From contig CM082596.2 in NCBI GenBank assembly GCA_040954595.2, positions 3,410,001-3,474,000 on the forward strand: a stretch of 64,000 nt of DNA. The letters are read 5' to 3'. Position numbers and translations under genes: made by a program. The stretch is from Balanoglossus misakiensis. Taxonomy: Eukaryota > Hemichordata. The notes below the pieces were generated by a model. It was not told the origin of the DNA and made no database searches. It was given only the letters and a program-made list of their open reading frames with translations. Shown here in pieces: positions 10,079-24,000 of this stretch (position 1 is the first letter of the stretch; every line of letters starts with the position of its first letter).

Positions 10079-12062
10079 TTATGCCGTTGGTTCGGGTTTT
10101 ATCTCGCTCTTCTCCGACGTGTCGTCATCGGTGGTGAACGAGAAGGACTGCTGAACCAGACAGTAGCGTCTGATCGTCATGGTTTCAGTGGTTGCCATGA
10201 GACGGCACTGGTGTTTGTAGTCGTCCATGTAATCCCTCAGTCGTCTGCTATCAAGCACAATATCCTGGCGTCGGCTTTTGGCGTCGTCCATGTTACTCAA
10301 CCAGGGGTGGTGCAGGCATTCAAGCACAGTTGGTCTGTCCCTGAGAATAAAAAGGCAAAACGTAGAGTGCAAATGTATGAAAAAAATTCTAAAGAAATCT
10401 ATAGAATTCTATGGCCTATAAAATTTCCATTGAAATTTATAGAATTTCTATGGACATCTCTAGAAGTTTTCTGTAGTTTTGGCCATTTTTTATTGAATTC
10501 TATGAAACTTTCATCTGGCACATATACTTACTTGCCGTGTCTTTGTAATGTAAGTTTTAAGAAGTCTCTGGCTTGATCGCTGACTTGGTGGTGGAGTTTG
10601 GACAGGTCACACGACGTGGTCAAAATGTTGGCCATAGTCTCTGATTTGTCCTTGCAAAGAAATGGCGACACACCACTCAACCTTAAGAAAAGAAAAAATG
10701 AAAGTGAGAGTATGTTTTCCATATACCTTTAAACTTGAGTGTGAGATATAAAATTACAGAAATTAAAGACAAACGTGAAATATATTCAAATAACTCACAT
10801 GATGAATGTTAGGATACCAATAGACCAGATATCGGTGGCAGTGTTCACCAGCTGTCCTTCAACTGCCTCTGGAGCTGAAACGATGTAAAATAACTTAAAT
10901 GCTTATAATGCTCAATAGGATAACAAATGCAGACTTTTTGGCCACAACAGATAAATTTAGTCTCCCATCTTACCGGACGATGTTCAATTTATCTCGAGAT
11001 GTTCTTTGTAATATGAAAAGTGACACTTTTCTGTTTGTGTCTACAGTATCCCAATAAAGAATGTACACCAGGGGATTGGTACATAATAACACATCCAGAG
11101 GAGCAAAAAGTCATATCATAATCAACACATTAGATTCTCAAGAAACTACTCACCCATAAACTCTGCCATCATCTCGACATCAAGTTTGATCCCCTTCGGA
11201 TCGGCAAGTTTCCTCGCAGAGCCAAAATCAATAAGTCTGACATCATTCCTCCTCCTGCTCTCCAGCAAGACGTTGTCCGGTTTGATATCCAGGTGGACGA
11301 TATTCTGCGAATGCACGTAGTCAACCGCATCTAGGAGCTGCTGCAGGAACTCCACCACCTCGTCCTCGGAGTACGAGCCCTTGCTGGCCAGGTAGCGCGT
11401 CACCGGTCCGCCGTAGTACCGCTCCGTGATCAAGATGAGGTATCGGGGCGTCAGGAAGGCGTCGTGCAGCATGCCGATGCGTGGGTGGCGCAGGTCCTTC
11501 AGGAGTTCGAATTCCTTGAGGACGTGACTTTCGGTGTCCAGCTTGATTCTCAGCATTTTGGCGGCGTATTCAATGTTGGTGCTGTGCTCTACGCACTTCT
11601 TGACCACAGCAAATCGACCCCTGTAGGCGAAAACAGTAACATACTTATTTAATTTAAAGTCTATGACAACCTTAGGAAACAAATTTTGTAAAAAAAATTA
11701 CGGCATCTGCTGAAATGAAATGAGGGAAAAAATCTAACTGAAAATGAAAGCACTAGTTCCATCACTCAAAGTGTAATGCATAATTGGAAAGTTAGTTTCT
11801 TTCAATCAGATCTCTACCAAGTTTTCAGGAGAGCACACTTACATGCAACTAATCAAAAACCCAACTCCTTACCTTCCAATCTCATCTTCAAAGTTATAAT
11901 TCTTCTGAGGTATTGACGTCTTCAGAGTGATCACAACTTCTTCATCGGCATCAACAGACTCAAATGATCTTTCTGTTGAGGACTGGCGTTTCATCCCAGC
12001 AAAACTAACCGATCTCAAAACCTGTAATCGGTCCGATCTTTCGATTTGAAGTTGGGGAGAAC
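10079..12062 (-). CDS. Kinase D, C-terminal kinase (SPEG/obscurin last-kinase type)
   Basis: Exons are 11873-12062, 11154-11620, 10799-10874, 10532-10681 and 10079-10340, with phases consistent throughout. The first exon is a Ser-rich, basic-then-acidic linker ending in the start of the glycine loop (DEIGR, then GRFAVVKK). Visible catalytic features are Lys in YAAKML, Glu in LKEFELL, HLDIKPDNVLL and IDFGSAR, then MAPEAVEG in place of the MLCK-type GTPEFVAPE. The activation segment lacks the GTPEF motif kept by kinases B and C. The C-terminal lobe ends HHPWLS, followed by a basic helix (RRLRDYMDDYKHQ) and an acidic tail to the TAA stop. Key catalytic residues are intact, so activity is plausible. 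The module follows Ig10 and FN3, as in SPEG, obscurin and UNC-89. Confidence 0.9.
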
Positions 12063-15000
12063 CTGTGAAAAAAACATGTCAGTTTGTACATAACAAAATT
12101 TTCAAGCAATAGTTTTGTTTTCATCAATAACTCGTGGAGTGTTCAGTTTTCTGTAAAATTACTACTTCTGCAGTTCAGTCAATCTTGTAAAATTTGAACG
12201 TTACAGTCACAGATATTTGTGAGCTGACTACAGGTTCGACAGACAAAAATAATTAAAACTTCTGGTCCCTATTTCTTTCTCTCAATGGCTGATACATTCG
12301 TAGAAATCAGTGTTGAAGTTGAGGTAGAATCTGACCACATTACTGCTTTGACAATTCCTAATCCACTCAGTGCTGATGAAGGCGAGATTTCTGTAATTGA
12401 GAAAATTTGACACGCTACATACCTGCTGGCATGGTCTTCACCTGTGCAGATGATCGACTGTACGGACTGGATCCAATCTTATTGCGGCACGCGATTCGGA
12501 ATCTATATGGTGTGTCTGGTTCCAGATTCTTGACATGGAGACATGCTTCTTGAATTTCATCAGATACCAATACCCAGTGTTTTTCACCTGAAATGATTTT
12601 TGGGATATTCAATGCAGCATTTTTATCAAACAACAGTTTCACGATCTGGTAATAACTTGTTGTACTGCATGGAATTATCCTGTGATACATTCTGACTTGT
12701 TCCATCAGTCAATAAAATACAGTACTGCTAGAAAGCAACCAGTTGAAAAAGCAACATATCACACTGGGAAAGATCTTACCTGCTTTTCTGTATTGTAGTT
12801 TGTAGGCTTTGAGAGGACAGTTGCCTGTGTAGTGTGGCGCTTTCCATGTGACAAATGCTTCCGTAGCTGATATCAGTGGCACTCGAGGTCGTGAAGGCTT
12901 GTCAGGTAGATCTGGAAAAAGAAGGGTGGAGCTGTTGGAAATATATATTTTGGATATGCCACATTCCTACTATTGTAGATGAATATTTTGATGGGGACAG
13001 TCTTAACTTGTTCTGAATTTTCCACTTTTCCACCAGACAAACATTCAATTTGGTCAAAATTGGTCTTCATCAAAATCATGGTAAAATATGATATTGGATT
13101 AATTACACACTGGGGTACACCTGCATACATATGCTTTCTCACCTGCAATGGCCACCTTTGCTGTCGAGTGTACGTTACCAAGTCTGTTAGCTGCCATACA
13201 CCGGTAAACGCCGACGTCATCTTCATCGGATTTCTCAATCCGTAGAAAACTCTTTCCTTGTTCGTCTGTCCACATCTTCACCTGCTCGCTGTGGAAGAGT
13301 TGGTGGTCTTCCTTGAACCACGTGATGGTGGGCGTGGGTTTCCCAATGACCCAACACGACATCTCCACGGGCTGGCCTTCGACCATCGGCGTGTCTTTCA
13401 ACAGGATACGGAACACGGGTGCGAATTCTGCACATGGGAAGACAATAAAGATGAGTTTAAATACGCACAAAAAAGTTTTCCTGGCATGATGAAACAATGA
13501 GAAAAAAACGTGGACATGTTAGAAAAGGATAATGTCTGCGATGTTTTCAGAATCTGAAATCCACTTCCAAGAATGCTGGTGTACTACCAGCCCCTTTTTA
13601 ATTAGTCTTGTATTTTTAACTAGGCAGAGTTGTTATTCAAGTTTTAAGTCTTCAACATTTGGGTTCCAGATTGGTTAAAAGGTTAAATGACTTACCGTAC
13701 ATCCATTCCTTCATGCGGTAATGACAGTGTTTTAGTGGGAGGAGAGTCTTGGTTAGTGGTGGGAACAATCGGCATGCTTCCAGGGTTGAACCACTCGGGT
13801 ATTGAGAAATGCAAACCACTCCAAGCACAGTGCGCTCAGTATGTATAGGCTATAGTTGCCATCCCTTCTACCGTACATCTTTCGGAAATTTTGCAACTTG
13901 CCACATAAAATTGCTCCACATCACAATGATTTCAGAAATAAATCCTCATTGAAATTAATAATTCACAGGGATTTAAGAACAAACATACAATGATGCAGTT
14001 AGTTATGAGTATATAATGTCATTATTTTCAATGGATAAAAAAGTGACAGTACAGTTGAGAATCTTATGAAAAATAATGTTGCATAGAGTGAAGTATATTT
14101 GCATTCCATTGGAAGTATTACACCCTTATCAAAGTCAAAGGTACCTGCATGACTGGAAAAATATTTACACAATTTAGCAGAATGTACCGATTATTTACAA
14201 TTAATAAGGGTATGTGACATAAAAATATGTTAAATTTCACTGTTGTAGCTTAAAGATGCATCCCATTGAAGTGTATACATTTTCAGTGTAAAAAGTAGTA
14301 AATATCAGAGTATGAAAAATTTGTTTGCAGACTAAGGAAAATTTTGTGTCTAAAAATCTCCTTTATCCAATATGGAAAATAGGATTATAAATTGACAAAA
14401 ATGTCTAAAATAACAGCAATTATAATGCCGCATATGGCACTCAGTATGATTCTAAAAGTTGGACTGAATCTTAGCCGGACTGTCATAGGAATTTTCAGTT
14501 CTTCATAGCTGACTGTTTGGTTCAGCATGATTTCAAGGTCTTTCTCCATTTCCTCAATGGAACGTTTTTCGTCCACAGTGCCGGCCGACGAGGCGCGTTT
14601 CAACGCACCAAAGAATCCATAATCAGTGTTTGCTTTGGGCAGATCTTTCTTCAAGTGAAGTTTCATCATAGTCTCCGCGAGGGACAGCATTTTGGGTTTT
14701 GCGTTCGTCCCGTTCTCTGCAGAATCTTTGTTTTCGTTTTCGAGATTGAAGGAGACACCAAGACGTCTCTGCCTCGGAAGGTTTTGTTTCAAAATGGACG
14801 CCTGTCCTGATTTATTTGCGGGATTCTCGGCTTCCTTCTCTTCCAGATGTGTATCCTCCGTCACTGTTTCTAGATCACTCAGACTTCTCTGAAGTCTGGA
14901 ATCATTCCCTTTCCCACTTTTCACTCCTGATTTCTTATCCGGAATGTTATTATTACTGAGTGACACCGAATCACCCATACTGTTCAAACGTTTGACACAA

Positions 15001-18000
15001 TTTTCTGATTTGGTGTGATCGGCTCGCGAGGATTCTTTAACTGACAACCCAGCCTGTCTGACTCGAAGCTCTTTCTTTTCTGCAGGTTCAGCTAAGTACA
15101 CCTTCTTACTAATCTTTTTAAAAGCCTGTCTGAAAGCGTTATCCTCTTTGGGGGAAAACTGCATGGCTTTCTCATATTCCTGCTCTACGGCCGTCGGTGG
15201 GACTGCCTCACATTCGACCTCCGAGTTGGTTTCGGTGTAACACCCGACACAAGTTGTGATCTCATCACTTTCGTCTCTGTTTTGTGAGGCTGCTGTCGTT
15301 TCATACACAACAGAGCTTATCGTACTCGTGGAGGTAATTCTAACAGTGGCTGTGTCTCCAGTTTCAGACTTTGTCGTCATAGTAACCATTTGCCTATCAT
15401 CATCAATGGTTTCTATCTCGACATCACAGTCACTTTCGCTTGCATCATACTCTGTCTCCCTATCTAACTCTGAACACTTTTTAGATCGACAAACCGCTAA
15501 TCTTTTCACAGCTCTTCTATTGTAAGTTGGCATCCTGGGTTTTCCAGGTTTACAGCCTGCAGCTGACTTTATGGCAGACTTTTCTGAGTGTGAATCTAAT
15601 TCATCCAACACCTGCTCTATGTTTACTGGACTACAGCTACACCATGCATAGTTAGCCGTGGCATGCTCTACATTCGGGTACAAATCCTTCCTCAACAGTT
15701 CCTTGATAATTCCTGGCGGTGCAAGCATAGGCATATTAAGTCTGTGAATACCTTCCACGTCTCGTGCCGTCTTCTCCTCTTCCGGTTTCTTCTTCCGGCT
15801 CAACGGAAGCTGCGGAATCTTGATGGAGATCTCGCCCTCCTCTGCCTGGATGTCCTCCGAGCTTCCCGACTTGGTCGCCGGGCTGCGCTCCGTGTCCGAC
15901 GTCCCGGAAGCGGTGCCGGGGGTCTGCCTTCCCAGGTCGGAAAGCGAGTCGGAGCTGATTGTGGAGAGACGGCGGATCCTCATGGCGGATTTGACAGCTG
16001 TCAGTGCTTTCTGTGAAAGTAAAAAAAGGAACAAGTACTTAGTGTTTGTAGACTCTCAGAAGTCAAATGAAGACATGCAGATAACAGCCTATAGGCCTTG
16101 TAAACACCTGTCTACATGTATGTGTAGACAGGGAAATGATATGGCAAAGAATGGCCTTTTAAAATACAGATAACATACAATAAATTCGTGCACTTTTATA
16201 GAGATCTCTTCTGTGAATGACCCCGGAAATATCTATCAGAAACATGATGAGATTACTAAATGTAGATATGAACCCACCTGCCACTTCCTCCTGGCATTGA
16301 ATGACTTCAGTTTCTCTGTACTCAGTTTTGCTCCCTCACCACGGTTGTCAGCAAGCTGAAGTTAAAACAAGAGAAGACTTAGTCAATTAACCCTTTCATC
16401 ACCATTGGACGGTCCAAATCCACTGTTTTCTATGATATTGATCTCTACAGATCCAATATCACATTTTCTCTTCTTTGAAAACCAAATAAATGATACCTGT
16501 CTATTCAAAAATAGGGAAGTTAAATTGCATGCAGCTCACACACGGAAACCCTCATCTGTGCATACCTTGCATATCTAACAAACCGATATTTCTCTAGATA
16601 CTGGTATGACGCTAGAACTCTGTTATTTAAAAATCATGCATGATTAATTGGTGTTATTTTCCTACAGAAATGTCAAATTAGGGAAGTTGTGTTTCAATTA
16701 GTTCCTCTCTTAGATGGAGTCACTGGAGAAGATAACCTCAGCCATGCAATGATCATAAACATGAGGCTTTTGCAGAACTGTATCTCTATGTAAATACTCA
16801 CCTCTAGCCATGGATGGTCTAAGCATTCTTGGGTTGTCATACGATTGCTGTACAGGAAATGAAAGAAATCACTGTTATACCAAACGCAATAACAGAAATT
16901 TTTTAAACCTACATATAAATAAATCTAACACGTCACAATGTTTGTATCAGTGTCAGCTTTGCATATTTTCTCCAATGATTCAAAGGATATGTTTTCATAA
17001 ATTGGTTTATAAATGTGATTATAGGCAAAGCATCAATCACCATGTTTTCTGCTAAACGTTGCAGAAGTAGACATTTCTGAGTGACCTGATAAGTGGTTTG
17101 ACCTTTTTTTAGTTTCACACACTCTACGTGGCAAGAGGTAGTAATTTAAATGAAGTACCGGTATATCCAACAAAAACCCTGACAGATCTATTTAAATTGG
17201 GCAGCCTCCATCTACTCAATTAAACAACTGGCATTTAGTTAATTGGTTGATCAGACAGTATGGCTCTGGTGAATTTCACAGAATTGGCCAAGTTTTGCAA
17301 CTGAAACATTCAGTTTGGGCAGCCTGGACACATACATACATTCCAGGACTTAATTTTCCGGAAGCATATTGAACCCTACTTTTCCCCAATAACAAGGATG
17401 CACTTACTTCGGATTCAGGAGTAATAATCTTGAAATAAAATCTTTGGCTTCTTCTGTGACGGTGTTGAAGACTGTATCTTCGAAATTCCAATGTCCGTTC
17501 TTCACACGTGTCAGAGTCTGTTTGTCATCTTCACCCATGAACGGAGAGATGCCACTTAACCTGGATGAGAGATAAAAAAGAATTTAAACCACCTGTTAAT
17601 CAGAGGTTTTTGGTTAAAATCACTCACAACCAGTGAATACAAAATGTGGTTTGAACTTACATGACATATGCAATGACTCCCAAACTCCACAGATCAGAAG
17701 CCGTGGATATTGGTTTCTTCTCGACAACTTCAGGAGCCACAAACTCGGGTGTGCCAAACTTGATGAAGTTATCTTTGTCGGGTTGCAGTTTTCTCGCAAG
17801 ACCAAAGTCTATTAACTTGATGTTGTCGTCATTTGGTTTGACCAGGAGGATGTTTTCCGGCTGTAAATGTGAACACAGATAGAATGCATGACAATATGGA
17901 CAAGCTGCTTGTGAGAAATTAAATTAAATTGAGAAAACTAATGTTGATCCCTCAGTCGCCTCTTTTATGTTCTTGTGGTGATCTACTGTCATACAGACAG

Positions 18001-21000
18001 TAGTGTATGTGTAACAGGAGAACACAGTAGAGTGTGGAAATGAGTTATGCCTGCCAGTTGTACAATTCTTGTCGCCAGATCCGAAATACGAGGACACAAC
18101 AATACAGACGATGTCAACTGCACAGACAGACTCGGCTGACTTCAGTTGGTCTGCTGTATTGTTGTGTGACCTGTGGGCAGAACATAATTAACCACCGACT
18201 AGATTTCAGCCGGTGTGTTTGTATGCATGTCAGTGAAGCAGAAAATCTTATTTTGCAGTTCTGCAAAGGCTTCAATAGACTGTAAAAGACTTGAAAATAA
18301 AGAACAGTGCATTCACACTTGAAATTTGCAAGAGACAAGACGCAGATTGCAATCTCAACAAATAACCTTAATTTGTGTTTGACTGAAGCCCATCCATATT
18401 AGGACTGGATAAAATAAATATCTCTTTGAGTTCACCTTGAACATAGAAATGTCTGCAGTGACATTGTCATAGTCCTAACTTATGGACCAGGGCCTTGATC
18501 TGATCGCTTATCAATCTATAATCGTTCACTGTTTGATCATTCAATATCATCACCTGATTTATGATCTAAATCATGTGCATTTTGAACTTATCAACAATTT
18601 ATTTTATTCAACACAATGGGACAAACTGACTTGCAAGAAACAAACATTGGTTAAACCGCAGTCGTGAATTCACAGTGGGTTTAATCGGCAAAGGTTGGAA
18701 TCATAAAAGCTCTGACAATTAATTGTTTGTTGCTGTACACCGCCTCTACTTGTGTATAACTGCCCAACAACAGACTGACCTTATTTGCTTGGCTACTGAA
18801 TACAGAGTGCATGTATTGTTGATTGGTGCTTGTAGGGGAACAGGCGAAATGAACAAAACCATGTACATGTCGTGTGAATTATTTGAACATGGTGTGTTGA
18901 TGGTCTTTTTGATCTATTTGCTTAAGACACACACCAGCTGCATTATATTATAAGTGACCACTTTATTTGTGGCAACAATTCGACCTTAAAATTCTCATTG
19001 CATGGCCCAGGGACTAACCCATGGGTTATGTTCTAAGCTAACAATACAACCATCTCAGTCAAGTGTCTGGTAACCTATCTTGTAAAGGAAACCATGTAAT
19101 TATTTGCCAAGGCTATTTTGAAGACTTGACCATATATCTTTATAGCTGTACACACAACCATTATTCTTGTACAAAACAGTCCCCACGGGCTAGTAATAAA
19201 CAAAGGGGAAAACTCGGTGTTTTTCAAACCTCTAATGGTATGGAAACTCCTTGCAGTTTGAAGGACAATCGATACAAAACAATGTATAGGAACCGATTGT
19301 TCTGGGATGAAAGACCAAGTTTCCCTTAACTTTTACAACCTCTTAATCTGTCAGACATGTGCTTTCTTTTCAAAGTAATACCAGACTTTGGAGGGCATTT
19401 TCTCGGATTTAACGATTATCAGCACAAATCCCAATCTAATAGATTCATTGATTCTCCATTGCTACACAAAGTCATTTCTTAAGAAGGCTTTGACTACACT
19501 GTTGAGGCAGAAGTATTAGCCCAGAGTACCTAGAGTATGTTCCTGTGGAAAAGAATTAAAAGTCCCCCATCGGCAAAATTTAACAAAACATACGTAAACC
19601 TATCGATATACAGGTAATTCTGATGTCACCTAACTACTCAGGCAGCAGCTAGCCTATATAAATTAGCACATATAAACTGGTCCGGCAGTTTTGCACGTTG
19701 CAGAACATTTTTGCAGAACAGCGATAAAACTTGCATTTCAGAATACCACAGCTGTCAAGAAGTATTGACTGTGCTGTAATTGGTACTTTGACACACAAGA
19801 CACCATTATACTGACTTATTGATTTCTAAGTAAACCAGCACACTTACGACTATCTTACTTTACTTACCTTCAGATCTAGATGTACTATACGCCTCTCATG
19901 CATATGCTGCAGGCCTTCCAGAACCTGCCGCAGAAAATAAACAGCTTCGCTCTCGGTCAGACAGTCCTCGGTCACAATCTTGTCGAACAGCTCCCCGCCG
20001 GTGACACTGTGTTAGGGTTTTAGAGTTAAGGTAGAAACAGCATGTGTGTACGCACATGGCATTATCATGCAAATGATTTGGTTCAGGAGTGTGCATGATT
20101 GACAGATGTGGAGGAGTTGGAAAACAAATTCCGATCCTCGCGGGAGAAATGCATGAAATCACGAACGACCTCACTCGCAACTTTCACCCCACCTTTGTGC
20201 CCTCAAAGTACTTTTTTGAATATGGGGGATTACGGTTACCTGCCTTGAAGACCTGGGATAATATTTGCTCAGTTTATAATGATCAAGGGGTGCCTTGAAA
20301 GAGAATCAGACGTGTGTGGAGGAATTTCCTGCAGACTGTTTGCAACTGCTAAACGTGTAATTGGTTTTTAAGTATAGTATAGTATAGTTGACAAGCGCAC
20401 CTACACACATTGTCTCGCATCAATTTGTAATACAGCAATTAGATTAATATGTAATTACCTGAAATTTATGTGTTAGTCCCCCACCCACCATTTTGCACCG
20501 TTCTTCCTAACTGCACTATTATATGTGATTTGCAAATTAGATATGTAAACTCTTGCCATATAATTTCATAATTAGGATAAATGTCAGTTTGAAAGTAGAT
20601 TCATATCTATTAATAGATCTATTGAAAACACAGAGTGCATGAGAGCAAATATTGAAACCATTAAAATCACAGGTCTAAATCTCATTATGAGTATAGGGGT
20701 TACTTTTTTAAATGGAAAAGTTGAATAATTCAATTATAAACCACTCTCATTTAGTAAATTCATAAACAATCTGGTATTAAATGTAAACTAGAAACATATA
20801 GGAAAACTTTTCTGAATATGGCCACACCTTATGTTTTAATCAGCAGAGGCCTTCGGGATCAAGCTAACAATCACACATAATGTCTGCCATAAATGTGTAT
20901 GATAATAACTTAATTATGTTATACATATTAAAATGTCACTTGAGCAATTTATGATTGGGGTAGAATTAGCCAATATATTCCAGATGTCAACTTTAAAGAG

Positions 21001-24000
21001 ATTGGACTTGAAATGAGCAGTCTACTTGGAAGTGAAGTAAAATTAACCTGTCAATCACAACACGTGATGATACAGTTATGATTATATCTATCACACTTCA
21101 GTAAACTTGAAACAGCACTGAGATATTTGATCATACTCTGAACTTTTTAGTGTAATACTATCAAGATTTGATCCCATACACGTACTATTGATGGTTAAGT
21201 ATTTCAGTTTAAGGTCTGTATTGTCTCATGGTAGAAAACACTGCTGTATAGTTACCTGTCCAACAGACACTTGAAGTCTGATCCCTGCACAGGTAATAGA
21301 GGTCTAAGGGTGAACAGATGCACTCCAGATTGGTTGACCTATCCTTGCAATTCACCTACAAACTGGGCCTTTCAAGCTTTAACCATCTATGCCAGCCACC
21401 CAACATACACCATTCCCAATGTGATGTTCAAGTTAAAGGTGCCCCCCTGGAGATCAAGACAGTTATTTTCCTGTACAAAGTTCACCCCAAACTCAAGTGT
21501 GTGCAAACACAGCAACAGAACTATGTCCACCATTTCAATTCAAGTGTCTCACACATGTGTGACAATGTCTCGATATTGATACCAAGGGGCTGGCCGTCCA
21601 TTCATAACGCAAGTTGGTTAATTAGCATATCCAAATTAATCAGTTCTGTGTTAGCATTCCAGTGTCTGAAAACACTCAAGTGGGCTGCAAACACACAAGG
21701 TGTACTTATCTGATAAACTGTGGTCCATTTAATATTCAATGGTGTTTGCTCTGCGATCGCAATCATTAAATAATAATTTCAACATGTTGACATCCATCTT
21801 ATTTGATTACAAGACTAGATTACGGAATCTGATTTGGTGATACTTGGGGGCAGGTAGATTTCTGTGAAGGTGATTGGACTGGCCCTAAGATATGTAATGC
21901 TGATGTTACATTACAGCATATGCAACAAAATCGATTGAGAATTCTCCAGTTGTTAAAAATCAGTTGACACAAGGTCTTGAAGTCAGGCTATAGATATTCG
22001 CTTTGGCTGGAATTTTACGGTTCAATGCAACATATTTTTCATTGAACACTTACATCACCCCGGTGCAATAGAATGGTCCTTTTGTTCCTAATGGTAAGAA
22101 AGGGCCATACCACCAAATTAGTGAGGGAGGATTGATTTATGACACTATCAATGTAAATGTAATAATACAGGGTAAAGTACGGTTCTCCAGACAAGTGGAA
22201 TGGTGTTCATTTTGTTCTGGTGTAATGTGCACCTCTACTTTACGCAAGTTAGAATTGGCCAAAGACCAGGTGTGGCTAGAATGATAAAGGCAAAATCATG
22301 ACCCCTGATTGGTCAACGGCCATTAGAACAGTGACTAATAATAATATGCAAACAAAAGGATACAGTTCCATGACCATGATAAGTTCTCTCTTGGTTTCAA
22401 AAGCGTCCAACAGTTTAATGAGTCTCAGATGATCCAACTGGGCCATGATTTGCATTTCTTGTTTGGCTTCCCGTCTGGCTTGCGGTTTGGCGTGGATGAA
22501 TTTGGCTGCGGCATCTTGTCCATCCTTTCTGGTGATGACACGCTTGACCACACCAAAGGCACCCCTGGAAACATAGTGTTACGAAAACAGTAATGAATTA
22601 TGTCGAGAACACTTTGGTCTGAATTACCTGTGAAAGAGAGCTGAGTGCCACTTTCTTTAAGAGGCTGTTTGTGTGACCTTTTCATGACCTTACATACTTG
22701 CGTCAAAAGTCAACCAGACGACACTAATGAGTTCTTATATAACGCAAGTAATTGTGCTCTAGGCGTTTTACAACCGTCCTATTTAAATTGTGTTTATACT
22801 TATTAGTTCAGAATCTAAGTTCTCCATTTTTCTTGGCTATAAAAGCAAGAAAACTTGATAGTGAAGATACAACATACCAAAGAAAATGTCATGTAAGGTC
22901 ATGTAAGGTCATCAAAGAGCCTATTGTGGAAGACATGCAATGCTGGTGAGAATTTGGACATAAATATAACCTCACCACAAACTCAACCTTTTTATCTAAA
23001 TAGTTCTTGGAACCTGAGGACAATTGCACAGTGTCACAATATCTGTTTTCTTACGAATTGATCCACAAAATAACAATGAAGTTTCTTATTCTCCTCACCT
23101 TCCAAGCTCTTCCCTGATTTCATAATGGTCTTCCATTTTCTCCTTTCTCTTGAACTTGATTTTCCTGGTTTTGACATCTTCCTCAGAACTGGGATCTAAA
23201 AGAACACATGGTTCAATAAATCATGCAGATTTCATTTATGTTTTATCAGAAATCGTGACATTACTTGCAGGCCAAAATACATTTTGAGTGACTTACCCTC
23301 CACCATGATGATACACGAAGAACAACACTCCCCAGCGATGTTCTTCGCTTTAATCATGTACTCTCCTGTGTCGTCCACTGTCATCTCCACAAACGCCAAC
23401 CCGCAGACATCTTCTCCTTCAAATACAACTTGCACATTGGCAGTCTCTTCCACAAACATGTCATCTTTGTACCAGAAGATGTCGGGCTCCGGGATTCCAC
23501 CGACCCTACACTCAATTCTGAATGGCTGCCCGGCTTTCACGGTTTGGTCTTCCAGATCTGTCAGGAACTTAGAAGGTTCTGTGAAGACAAAACGCATTTT
23601 ATTAAACGTGCCTGAGAGTATAAGGCTGAATAATGTAAAGCTGGTTGTTATGACAACATATTTGTGATCGATGGCTGTGATGTATACAAGACCTTACCTG
23701 CTAAGTCCAGAAAGACAGCGATTCTCGAACTTCCCACTTCATTGGTTGCCACGCACTCATATTCACCAATGTCTTCCGCCGTCACTTCCTCAATCTGTAG
23801 ACTACACACGCCGTTGGAAGTAACGGAATGCTGATATCGTCCATCGTTGGGAATGATTTGACCGTCATGGATCCAGCTGACTTCCGGGATGGGTTCCACA
23901 CTGACACTGCAGTGCAGGATTGCTGTCTCATCCGATTGGACGTAAACTTCTTCCGGTGTGCCAATAAAACATGGCAGTCCCTCTATTGAAGGTGCTGCAC

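Noticed and set aside
14517-16173. Plus-strand open frames opposite the kinase C tail exon
   Set aside because: Shadows of a long minus-strand exon, with Cys/Ser/Val-rich composition and no recognisable domains.
21271-21713. Plus-strand open frames of 102 and 131 codons
   Set aside because: They overlap each other in different frames inside a kinase C intron, lack splice context, and resemble no protein family.
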